Below, piece after piece: positions 32,884 through 42,600 of a stretch of DNA of 64,000 nucleotides. The stretch is from the NCBI GenBank assembly GCA_963667505.2, contig OY763490.2, positions 1,860,001 to 1,924,000 of the forward strand. Reading direction: 5' to 3'. The notes beneath the pieces were generated by a model that saw nothing but the letters and a program-made list of their open reading frames with translations, was not told the origin of the DNA and searched no databases. Source of the stretch: Aldehydirespirator sp963667505. GTDB taxonomy: Bacteria > Actinomycetota > Acidimicrobiia > Acidimicrobiales > Aldehydirespiratoraceae. The first letter of the stretch is position 1. Each line of letters opens with the position of its first letter. Position numbers and translations under genes: made by a program.

Positions 32884-33011
32884 GAACTGGCAGCACAATG
32901 CACGCCACCCGTGCAAAACGCTGCCAAACCCCCGGCGAGGAGCCTCCAGCACCGGCCGACAGCCGAACTGTCAGCACAATGCACGCCACCCGTGCAAAAC
33001 GCTGCCAATTC
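32884..33011 (+). repeat. Two hairpin elements between converging genes
   Basis: Elements at 32,884-32,930 and 32,965-33,011 are 81 bp apart, as in the 19.7-kb array. Their inner stem is perfect here (TGCACG with CGTGCA around CCACC). They start 5 bp after the stop of the LLM gene and end 45 bp before the stop of the converging GuaB-type gene, a position suited to bidirectional termination or 3'-end protection. Confidence 0.82.
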
Positions 33012-33056
33012 GCTGGTGGCGCTTGGCCGGGTCTGGTGACGTGAGAGGCGAGTCTT

Positions 33057-34118
33057 CTAGCGGGAGGTCAGGGTGGCATGGGGGAGGCTCTCGATCGTGC
33101 CCTGCGGGGTGACCGCCACGAACTCGGCCAGGTCGGTGAACTCGGGCAGGGTGCGGGCGTTGGTGTAGCTCATGGCGCTGCGCAGGCCGGCCATCAGCTC
33201 CCACACCAGCTTTGACACCTCCCCCTTGTAAGGCACAGTGCCCTCCACTCCCTCGGCGGCGCGATGCTCCAGGTACTCGTCGTCGAGGTCCTCGCCGGAG
33301 CGGTCGGCCCGAGCCTTGACCGCCTCGAAGCTGGCCATGCCCCGGATGCGCTTCTGCAGCCCCTGAGGCCCCTGCTCGACCTCGCCGGGGCTCTCCTTGG
33401 TGCCGGCCAGCATGCTGCCCACCATCACCGTGGACGCTCCCGCGGCCAACGCCTTGGCGATGTCGCCCGAACTGCGGATGCCGCCGTCGGCGATCACCGG
33501 CACCCCGACGACGGCCACGTCGGCGATGGCCGTGAGCTGCGGCACGCCGACCCCGGCGACCGTGCGGGTGGTGCACACACCCCCGGGGCCGACACCGACC
33601 TTCACGCCGTCGGCGCCCGCGCCCACCAGATCGTTGGCACCTTCGAGGGTGGCGATGTTGCCGGCGACCACGTCGATGTCGGCGAAGCGGTCCTTGAGAG
33701 CTCTCACACCGTCGATGGCGTGGTCGGAGTGGCCGTGGGCGATGTCGAGCACCAGCGGGTCGGCGCCGGCTGCCACCAGGGCCTTGGCCCGGTCGAGCAT
33801 GTCGCGGTCGGTGCCGACGGCCGCGCCGACGACCAGCCCGGCGCCCGCATCCTTGGCCCGGTAGATCTGGTCAGCCTGAGCCTCGATCGGCATGAAGCGA
33901 TGGACAATGCCGACGCCGCCCAGTCGAGCCATGGCGATGGCCATCTCGTGCTCGCAAACCGTGTCCATGTTGGCGGCGACCACCGGCAGGTCGAGCTCGA
34001 TGCGGCGCGACAGCCGTGTCCGCACCGAGACGTCCTGGCGGGATCTGATCGACGACCGCCGGGGAACGATCAGGACATCGTCGAAGGTGAGCCCGGTGCG
34101 GATGTGTCCCAATCCCAT
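33057..34118 (-). CDS. IMP dehydrogenase/GMP reductase-family protein without CBS domains
   Basis: A 353-residue TIM-barrel NAD(P)-dependent enzyme of purine nucleotide metabolism. Motifs: TFDDVLIVP, AANMDTVCEHEMAIAMA, VLDIAHGHSD, VVAGNIAT, and the substrate loop GVKVGVGPGGVCTTRTVAGVGVPQ with catalytic Cys182. These continue with VIADGGIRSSGDIAKALAAGAS and GSMLAGTKESPGE. The paired CBS domains usual in IMP dehydrogenase are absent: the chain goes directly from IEAQADQIYRAKDAG into the barrel. GMP reductase also lacks CBS domains, so a GMP reductase or GuaB-paralogue role is possible; sequence alone does not settle it. TAGGTT lies 9 nt upstream of the ATG. Confidence 0.88.
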   Translation of the reverse strand: MGLGHIRTGLTFDDVLIVPRRSSIRSRQDVSVRTRLSRRIELDLPVVAANMDTVCEHEMAIAMARLGGVGIVHRFMPIEAQADQIYRAKDAGAGLVVGAAVGTDRDMLDRAKALVAAGADPLVLDIAHGHSDHAIDGVRALKDRFADIDVVAGNIATLEGANDLVGAGADGVKVGVGPGGVCTTRTVAGVGVPQLTAIADVAVVGVPVIADGGIRSSGDIAKALAAGASTVMVGSMLAGTKESPGEVEQGPQGLQKRIRGMASFEAVKARADRSGEDLDDEYLEHRAAEGVEGTVPYKGEVSKLVWELMAGLRSAMSYTNARTLPEFTDLAEFVAVTPQGTIESLPHATLTSR

Positions 34119-34127
34119 AGCGTCGCC

Positions 34128-34133
34128 AACCTA
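34128..34133 (-). promoter_or_regulatory. Putative -10 element of the GuaB-type gene
   Basis: TAGGTT on the minus strand, 9 nt before the ATG at 34,118, so the transcript would have at most a two- or three-base leader. Confidence 0.4.
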
Positions 34134-34331
34134 CAGCACGGGGCGGGCCTCAGACCCGCATCCAGGCCGTTTCCGGAGCCCGGCAGGAAACACCGCGAAC
34201 GGACAACCCGAGTCGCGGGCCAGCCGAGCGCCGCCACCGGGCAACGACTAGCAATACCCGGCGACCAGACGACGAACACCCGGACCATCACAGTCGCCCG
34301 CCACCGGGCGACGGCTGGGCGAACCCGGCGA

Positions 34332-34622
34332 TTAGTCGACGGAGATCTGGGCCATCAGGGTGGCCCGCTGCTCGTCGAAGGCATCGAGGTCTAGTTGGCC
34401 GTCGTCGTAGCGTCGGTGCAGTTCCTCCACCTTGGCCATGATCTCGTCGTTGCTCAGGACAGGGCCCGCCGGCGGCGCTTCGCTGGTGTCCTCCTCGCGA
34501 TGGCCGTGCTCCAGTTCGTAGAGCTCGCCCCGCCCTAGGCGCTTCTGGCGCTTGGCCTCGGCCCGGGCCTTCTTGGCCATGTCACGCTGTCGTTTGGCGA
34601 AGCTGGATCGTCCGGTTGCCAC
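34332..34622 (-). CDS. Small basic/acidic hypothetical protein with SHOCT-like C-terminus
   Basis: 96 residues. The N-terminal half is strongly basic and helical (SSFAKRQRDMAKKARAEAKRQKRLGR). The C-terminal half (SNDEIMAKVEELHRRYDDGQLDLDAFDEQRATLMAQI) resembles the short 'L..L...G.ls.eEF...K..LL' helical hairpin of SHOCT-like tails. The GTG start at 34,622 is supported by GGAGG about 9 nt upstream. It is probably cytoplasmic, possibly nucleic-acid or ribosome associated; no function is established. Confidence 0.6.
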   Translation of the reverse strand: MATGRSSFAKRQRDMAKKARAEAKRQKRLGRGELYELEHGHREEDTSEAPPAGPVLSNDEIMAKVEELHRRYDDGQLDLDAFDEQRATLMAQISVD

Positions 34623-34749
34623 TGGGATCAGCCTCCATCGCTCGACTTCGGTCCCTCCAAGAACCGGGACCAGCCAACGAGGGTAACGAGTGACCGGCGG
34701 ATTTCATCCCAGCCTTCGGGCCTGCGAGCCCGCGACGCCGGGGTCCGTG

Positions 34750-34975
34750 GCCCGACACCGCCGACACGCCACCCCACACCGCAAACCCCCCGCTTCACGC
34801 CGCCAACACCGCCGACACCGCACCCCACGCCGCAAAGCGCCTTGCTTCACGCCGCCGACACCGCGAACCGCTCGCCTGACACCACCGACACCGCACCCCA
34901 CGCCGCGAAACGCCTTGCTTCACGTCGGCGACGCCGCGGACTGCTTGCCTGACGCCACCGACACGGTAGGCATGT
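34750..34975. repeat. Degenerate tandem repeat upstream of the P450 gene
   Basis: Four to five imperfect copies of a roughly 45-bp unit (GCCGACACCGCACCCCACGC, CGCAAA-CGCCTTGCTTCACG). The same GACACCGC-rich character continues across the P450 start into its first 50 codons, so the repeat seems to have spread into the coding region. Apart from the repeat, 34,623-35,041 shows only a TACGAT hexamer near 35,005 and an AGGAG before the P450 start. Confidence 0.6.
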
Positions 34976-35041
34976 CGCTCGACGACCGGACTGGCGACTA
35001 GGACTACGATCCCGGGCGGGAGCCACACAGGAGCCGGCCTG

Positions 35042-36394
35042 ATGAACAACACTGCCGCCTCGGACACCTTGCCTGACGCCGACACCGCGGACACTGACGC
35101 CGACGCCGCCTACGCCTTGCCTGGCGCCGACACCTCGGACGCCTTGGCTGGCGCTGACACCGCCTACGGCTCGCCCGACGCCGCCGACGCCCGGCTGGAT
35201 ACTGCCGACATCTACTCGCCGGACGTGTATGTGGACGGGCCGCCACACGACACCTTCGCCCGGCTGCGTCGTGAGCAGCCGGTGTGCTGGCAGGACGTGC
35301 CGGATCAGGCCGGCTACTGGGCGGTTCTGCGCCACGCCGACGTGGTGCACGTGGCCCGGCATCCTGAGGTGTTCTCGGCCTCGGAGGGCGGCGTGGTGAT
35401 AGAGGATCTCGACCCGAAGAGCCTCGAGGCCATGCGGGACATGCTCCTGGCTATGGACCCGCCCCGCCACACCGCCTACCGCAAACCGGTGTCGCCCGAG
35501 TTCAAGGCCCGGGTGATCGCCTCGCTCGAAGGCCGAATCCGCGCCATCACCACCGAGATCCTCGACCGCGCTCAGACCGGCGCCGGCAACGAGGTGGAGT
35601 TCGTCCACGATGTTTGCGCGCATCTGCCGAGCGCGGTGGTGGGCCAGCTGCTGGGCCTGCCCCGCGAGGACTGGCCGGCCATCCATACGCTGGCCGAGCG
35701 CAACTCCGGCGGCCAGGACCCCGACATCGCCGAGCCGTCCGAGCGGGGCTCCTCCAGCATGGAGATGGCCGTCTACGCCATGGGCTTCGCGGCCAGACGG
35801 CGCACCATGCCGCCGCAGGGAGACCTGACGGACCTGCTGCTCGGCCAGCCGTTCGACGGCCACCTCATGACCGACATCGACTTCGGCCGGTTCTTCGTGC
35901 AGTTGGTGACGGCGGGCAACGACACCACCCGCACGCTGCTGTCGGGCGGGCTGCTGGCCCTGCTGCAGCATCCCGACCAGATGGAGGAGGTGCGCCGCCG
36001 CCCCGAGGCGATACCGGGCATGGTGGAGGAGGTGCTGCGCTGGGCCAACCCGCTGCACTACTTCCGACGCACCGCGATTGCCGACACCGAGATCGCCGGC
36101 CAGCCGATCGCGGCGGGCGACAAGGTGGCCATGATCTACACGTCGGCCAACCGCGACGAGGCGGTGTTCGACGATCCCCAGTCGTTCGACATCACCCGAG
36201 ACCCGAACCCCCACCTGTCGTTCGGTATCGGCACCCATTTCTGCCTGGGCGTGCACCTGGCCCGGCTGGAGGGTCGGGTCTTCTTCGAGGAGCTGCTAGC
36301 CCGATTCGGCCACATCGAACTGGCAGGCGAGCCCCGGCGCCAGCGCTCCAACCTCAACAACGCCCTGAAGCACCTCCCCGTCCGCATGGCCTAA
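35042..36394 (+). CDS. Cytochrome P450
   Basis: A soluble, 450-residue bacterial haem-thiolate monooxygenase. Motifs: I-helix AGNDTT (291-296), ExxR E330-VLR333, and the haem loop FGIGTHFCLGVHLARLE with Cys401 as the iron ligand. MDPPRHTAYRKPVSPEF and QLVTAGNDTTRTLLSGGLLAL resemble CYP families that oxidise steroids or terpenoids in actinobacteria, but the substrate is not determined. Residues 1-55 are an unusual Asp/Ala/Thr-rich low-complexity extension derived from a DNA tandem repeat; the P450 proper begins near IYSPDVYVDG. AGGAG lies 8 nt upstream of the ATG. No ferredoxin or reductase gene is adjacent, so electron partners must be encoded elsewhere. Confidence 0.93.
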   Translation: MNNTAASDTLPDADTADTDADAAYALPGADTSDALAGADTAYGSPDAADARLDTADIYSPDVYVDGPPHDTFARLRREQPVCWQDVPDQAGYWAVLRHADVVHVARHPEVFSASEGGVVIEDLDPKSLEAMRDMLLAMDPPRHTAYRKPVSPEFKARVIASLEGRIRAITTEILDRAQTGAGNEVEFVHDVCAHLPSAVVGQLLGLPREDWPAIHTLAERNSGGQDPDIAEPSERGSSSMEMAVYAMGFAARRRTMPPQGDLTDLLLGQPFDGHLMTDIDFGRFFVQLVTAGNDTTRTLLSGGLLALLQHPDQMEEVRRRPEAIPGMVEEVLRWANPLHYFRRTAIADTEIAGQPIAAGDKVAMIYTSANRDEAVFDDPQSFDITRDPNPHLSFGIGTHFCLGVHLARLEGRVFFEELLARFGHIELAGEPRRQRSNLNNALKHLPVRMA

Positions 36395-36405
36395 CCGGCC
36401 GGAGC

Positions 36406-36679
36406 GAACTGGCAGCCCACAACGCCCAAAACGGCACCCACCGCTGCCAAATCCCCGCAGACGCCCAGCCGCGGCGCGAACTGGCAGCAGAACGCCCCCA
36501 TGGCAGGCAAAACACTGCCAAATCCCCGCAGACGCCCAGCCGCGGCGCGAACTGGCAGCAGAACGCCCCCATGGCAGGCAAAACACTGCCAAATCCCCGC
36601 AAACGCCCAGCCGCGGCCAACCCGGTGACCGAACTGGCAGCCCAGAGAGCCCAAAACGGTGCCTACCGCTGCCAGATCC
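36406..36679 (+). repeat. Array of four hairpin elements between the P450 and the right giant gene
   Basis: Elements start at 36,406, 36,478, 36,549 and 36,631 (spacings 72, 71 and 82 bp). The outer two carry the GCC-CAAAAC-GGC loop, the inner two the loop AGAACGCCCCCATGGCAGGC. The array fills the 302-bp gap between converging stops, beginning 11 bp after the P450 stop and ending 17 bp from the stop of the giant gene. Confidence 0.85.
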
Positions 36680-36696
36680 GGGCCGGGCCAGGGGGG

Positions 36697-39600
36697 TTAT
36701 GCGGGTGGGGGTTGGGGTGGAGTTAGGGCTGCTTCTCGTTCTAGGAGGCGGCGCAGGAACACTGCCATCTGGGCGCGGGTGACCGGCTGGGACGGCTCGT
36801 AGCGGTCGGCGGTCACGCCGGCGGTGATGCCCTGGCGGTACAGGCAGGCCACCGACTCGGCCGCGAAATGCCCCCGAGGAACGTCGCCGAACGGAGCGGT
36901 AGCGCCTTCAGGGCACTGGCCGCCGAAGCCCGTCCACATCCGGGCCAGGAACACGGCCATCTGAGCCCGCGTCACCGGACGAGACGGGCCGTACCTGTCG
37001 CGGGTGATGCCCCGGGCGACGCCCAAGTTGTACACGCAGCCCACCCCCACGGCCGCGAAGTGCGTTTGGGGAACGTCGGTGAACGGCGTGACGCCGCTCT
37101 GGCAGAAGCCTCGAGCAACCTGCCACAGCCGGGTCAGGAACAACGCCATCTGAGCCCGGGTCACCGTCGCCGACGGAGCGTAGAGCTCAGCGGACACGCC
37201 CCGGGTGACGCCCAAGCGGTACAGGCAGGCCACCGCGGCGGCCGCGAAGTGGCCCGGACGCACGTCCACGAACGGCGCCGGGCCCACCGGGCACGGCCCA
37301 ACAGGTCCGACCGGGCCGATGGGCTGGCCGCTGGTACCGTCATCGCCAGGTGGAACGGGAGGCACACTCGGCGTGTCCGTTTGTTCCCCGACGGCCAGCA
37401 CTACCTTGATGCCCGCGTAGCCGCCGTCGTGGCTGTAGACGGTGTGGGTGATCTTGCCGTTGGCCTTGGACACGATGGCAGTGGCTCTGATGGATTGCGA
37501 TGTGTTCCAGTTGCTGGGCGTAAAGGTGAGGCGGGTTCCCTCGCATTTGGAGTTGATCCAGAGACACGCTCTGATCGCAGAGGTGTTCGCTCGGATCTCG
37601 ATGACCACGTTGCTGGTGGGCTTGGTGGCCAGGTCCACCTTGTAGAAGACGGGCGCAACGGAACTCAGCAGTTCGATCTTGTCCGGGGAAGTCCTCACGC
37701 CTCGGGTCCTGACAAAGGCGATGCCGGAGAGCCTGCCGTTCCCGGAGCCCACCGCCCGCATCTGGAATCTGTGGACGGAGTCCCTGTCGAGTCCGTCGAC
37801 GACCGCGACACGCGCGTCCGAGCCTCCCGGCACGGTGGTCCAGCTGGTCCACGGCGTCCACCCGGTCGACTGCTTGGTGTCCTGCTTGCTGCGGCGGTAC
37901 TCCCAGCGGACGATGCTCGGGTCTGCGGGGTCGGGATCGTCCCATGACAGCCTGACCCGCTGGGGAAAGTCGTCGAGAGAAGCGACGAAGCCCCGGGGCG
38001 CGGCCGGGGGCGGCACGGCGATGTTCTTCGTGCTCAGGTTGTTGAGCGTGGCCGGACCCGTCCCGGCGGGATTGACCGAGCGCAGCTGGAAGCTGTAGGT
38101 CGTGGCCGGCTGCAATCCGGTCACAATGTAACTGGTCCTCGGCACCTTCTGGGTAGCGATCGCGTCGTTCGCCGACACCAACGCCGACGCCGGGTCCACC
38201 TTCGCCGAGATCTGCTTCCATCCGGTGTTCGTGGGAGGCGTGGCGGTGGCCTCGTCGGAGGCGGGGTGAACCACCGGGCGCACCTCGAAGACGCACAGCG
38301 TTTCGGTGGACGAGCAGGTGGCGGAGTACGAGGTGGTGCTGTCGTCGCTGCCCGAGATGTCGGTCCAACTGCCGAAGCTGCCAGTGCCGGACTCCTTGCG
38401 GTACTGGTACTTCTGGATGGTGTCGTCGTCGGGGTCGGTCCACGTCAGGGTCCCCTGCCCGTTGGCACCCACCGCGGTGAAGCTCCACTCCCACTCGGAC
38501 ACACTCTCGAGCTTCCGCACCTCCACGGGGCCCAGCGGAAGGTCGTTCCCAGCCTTGTCCGTCCCGGCCGGCGCCACCTGGAAGCCGTAATCCGTGCCGG
38601 CCGTCAGGCCGGTCACCGTATGCGAGGTGAGGCCGGCGTCGTAGTAGCCGAAGCGGTTGAGCAGAGAGACTGTCGTGTTGCCCTGGGGCTGGGTGCGCAG
38701 CTTCATACCCACGGTCTGTTCTGTGTCCCAGTTGGTCGGGGTGAACGTCAGGCTGTTCCGGTTGGAGCGCAGGTCCGTGTGCTGCGTGAGGTCCAGCCTC
38801 ACGTTGGCGGGAGGCTTGGCGGCGAGCGTGACCTCGACGTTCTGGTAGGTGTTCCAGTCGACGGTGGTGAAGTCCAGGCTGTTCGGGTCGAACACCGCAT
38901 AGGACACGATGTCAGTCCAGTCACCGTAGGCCCCCGCCCCGGTCCTCTGCCGATACCGCCACTTGGTGATCTCGACGGTGGTGGTGGGCTTGGTCCACGA
39001 CAGGGTCATCGCCCCGTTGGCGCCCACGTTGCCCAGCCGCCACCGGTCGACCGCCGCGAGCGGGGTTTCGGCGTTGGGTTTCAAGGCTCGGACCCGGAAG
39101 CTGTAGGTCTTGTTGTTGTCCAGGCCGGTGACCGTGTAGGACGTGGTGGAGGCGTTGCTGTTCGGGATGCTCATCCAGGAGCCGTAGGTCCCCTGCCCGA
39201 CCTTCTGCCGGTACTCCCACCCGGTGATGGTGGTGTCACCGGGGCTCGCCCACTTCAGCGTCACCTGGCCGTCACCGGCGATGGCCGCCAAGTCACCCGC
39301 CGCGATCCGGTACTCGTAGGCGGTGATGGACGGATCCCCGGGATCGTCCCAGGTCAATTTGGCCTGGGATGTGGAGGTGGTGGACAGCAGACCCTCGAAG
39401 TTGTCCGGCATCTCGGGGAGCAGGTCGATGTGCTGGGCGTTCGACGCCGTTCCGCCGCCCGCCACGCTGACCGCCCTCACCTGCCAGCGGTACGCCTCCT
39501 CGCTGTAGCCGGTCAACGTCAGCGTCCTCGTGGCGGCCGTGCTGTTGGGCACGGCCCCCCAGTTCGCCTTGTTCAGAAGCTCGGTCCACTCCGCGTCGGT

Positions 39601-42600
39601 GGTGTCCGAGTCGCCGCTGGCCCCGCGGTAGCCCCACGACCTGATCGAGGAGTCCGCCGGGCTAGGGGGAGTCCAGTTCAAGACGATGTTGAAGTTCCGG
39701 CTCTGGGCAACGTAGGTGGAGGTCAGCTTGGCGAGGGTGGGCGCCGACGGTGTGAGCGTGACGGTGGCGACCGTCGACGCGGCGCCGCCGCCGGAGGTGT
39801 TCTGAGCCCGCACCTGGAAGCTGTACCCGGCGCCGGTCAACCCGATGGAGATGATGTAGCTTCTCGTGTCCTTGTCGCTGGCGGGGACCGATGACCAGGC
39901 AACCGTGTTCAGGTCGGTGCCGGCCAGCGCCCCGCGGTATTCCCATCTCAAGACGGTGGGATCCGGCGAGTCCACCGTCCAGTTCAGAGTTACGGTGAAG
40001 TCGTCGGTCGCCTGGTTGTACTTCTTGGTGGCGGTGAGGTTCTTCGGCGCGTCCGGCTCGGCGGGCAGGGTGATCTTGGTCTCGTCCGAGGCGGGGCTGT
40101 TGCCGGCGGGGTTCACCGACCGGATCCGGAAGCCGTACGTCGTGTCGATGTCGAGGCCGGTCACGTTGAAGGTGCGGGTGCTCGCGCTGCTCGGCGACAT
40201 GTCCGCCCAGCCGTCGGCGGCGGTGGGCGTGGCCGCGACCTCGTCGAGGGCGGTCTGGCCCTGGCCGCCCTTGTAGGCCCGCACCTCGAAGAGGTACCCG
40301 GTGCCGTTGGTGAGGCTGGCCACCGTGTAGGACGTGGTGGAGGCGTTGCTGGACGGAACGTCGGTCCAGCTGCCGTAGGCCTGGCCGGTCTCCTTCTTGC
40401 GGTACTGCCACTTGGTGATCGCCGAGTCGTTGGGGTTCGTCCACGACAGGGCCACCTGCGCGTTGCCGGGAACGCCGGTCAGGCCGCCGCGTCCCGCCTC
40501 GCGCTGCAGGTACTGCCATTTGGTGATCGACGGATAGCCGGGGCTGGTCCATGACAGCGCCGCCTGCTGGGCGCCCGCGGAGGCGGCCAGGCCGGTGGGC
40601 TTGAGCGGCGTGGTGGCGGTGGACGCCACGGCCGAGCCCGGCCCGGCCACGTCGCTGGTGTTCACCGCCCGCACCCGGAAGTAGTAGGTCGTGCCGGTGT
40701 TGAGACCGGTACGAGTCAGGGACTTGGTGCTGGAAGTGCTCCCCTGTATGGCGGTCCAGTTCCCCCAGGCGGCGTTGCCGGCCTTCTGGCGGTACTCCCA
40801 GCCCTCGATGTGGGAGTCGGTGGTCTCGGTCCAGCCCAGTGTGACCGTGGTCCCCGTCGCCGACGCGGTCAGCCCCGCCGGCTGCGACGGAACCGGTATC
40901 GGGGTGGCCGACGCCTCGTCTGAGGCGGCCCCGTAGCGGTCAGTGCCGCTCTCTTGGTTGACCGCCCGCACCTTGAAGCTGTACAGGGTGCTGTTGGTCA
41001 GACTCGCGACCGTGTGGGACGTGGTGGACGCGCCGCTGTTCGCGATGTCCGTCCAGGATCCGTAGTTCCCCTGCCCGGCCTTCTGCTGGTACTGGTACTT
41101 GGTGATGGACGAATCGTCGGGGTCGTCCCACACCAACACCACCAGCTCGTTGCCCGGCTCGGCGGTCAGGTTGGCCGGCTTGGCCGGGTACAGCGACGGC
41201 GCCACCTGGTCCGACGCCACCCCGACCCCCGACGCGTTCACCGCCCGCAGCTGGAACTTGTAGGCCACGCCGTTCACCAGCCCCGTAACCACATGGGACG
41301 TAGCGGTGGCGCTAGTGCTGACCGTGGCCCACGCCTTCAAGCCGGTAGCCGCCACCGTGCTGTTCGACGAGATGAAGCCCCGCACCTGATAGGTGAACCG
41401 GGTCCCGCTGGTCAGATTCGCGGTCACCGTGTGGGAGCGGGTGGCCGCGCTGCTGGACGAGATGTCGGTCCAGGTCGAGCCGTCGGTGCTGTACTGCCAC
41501 TTGGTGACGCTGCTGTTGGAAGGACCGGTCCACTCCAAAGACACCTCGGTACCGGCGCCTTTGCCCACCACGAAATCGGCCAAGCTGCCGGGCCACTGGC
41601 GGGCCTGCCACTTGGTGATGGTGGAATTGGCCGGATCAGTCCACGACAGCGTCACCTGCGCGTCGCCGCCCGACGCCGAGAAACCGGCCGGCTTGGCCGG
41701 GACCGTGGAGAACTTCACCGCGTCGGAGGCAGGGCCCACACCGCTGGGCCGGGCGTTGTTCACAGCCCGAATCCGCACCTTGTAGGACTGTCCGTTGGTG
41801 AGACTGCCAAAGGTGTGCGAAGCGGTGTCCTCGTCGCTGCCGCCGATGCTCGCCCAGCCCCCGGCCGAGGTGGGCGTGGCCCTCACTTCGAGCAGGGCGG
41901 TCTGAGCCGAGTCGGTGTAGGGACGCACCTCGAAGGTGTAGGTCGTGCCGTTGGTCAAACTGGCGACGGTGTAGGAGGTGGTGGTAGCCCCGCTGGAGGG
42001 AACATCCGTCCAGCCGTAGGGCGAGGTGGCCGGGTAATCGGCCTGGCCGGACTTCTTGCGGTACTGCCACTTGGTGATGGCCGAATCGCTGGGGTCCGCC
42101 CACGACAGCGTGACCTGGGCGTTGCCGGGCACGGCCTCCAGACCGTCGTTGGTCACCTGCCACAGCAGGTACTGGTACCCGTAGCCGTCGGTGCTGGGAT
42201 CGGAGGTGGCGGTCCACGACAGCTTCACCTGGCCGTTGCCGCCGGCCGCGGCCAGACCGGACGGTTTCAGCGGCTTGGCCAGCGGAATCACCGAGACCTC
42301 GGCGGAGGCGGCGCCGTCGCCGGCCCTGTTGACCCCCCGCACCTGGAACGTATGGGTCTTGCCGTTCTCCAGACCGGTCACCGTGTAGGAACGGGTGGAG
42401 TCGCCGGAGTCCGCGATGAGAGTCCACGAACCGTAGGCGCCGTCCGTCTTGTAGCGGTACTCCCATTCGTCCACCCAGCGGGAACCGCCCTTCGACCACG
42501 ACAGGGTCGTCTGGGCGTTGTCCCGGGACAAGCTCACCGACGTCGGCTTCTCCGGCGCGCCCGCCACCGGCCGGGCGGTGGCGGGCGTGCTCTCGTCGCC

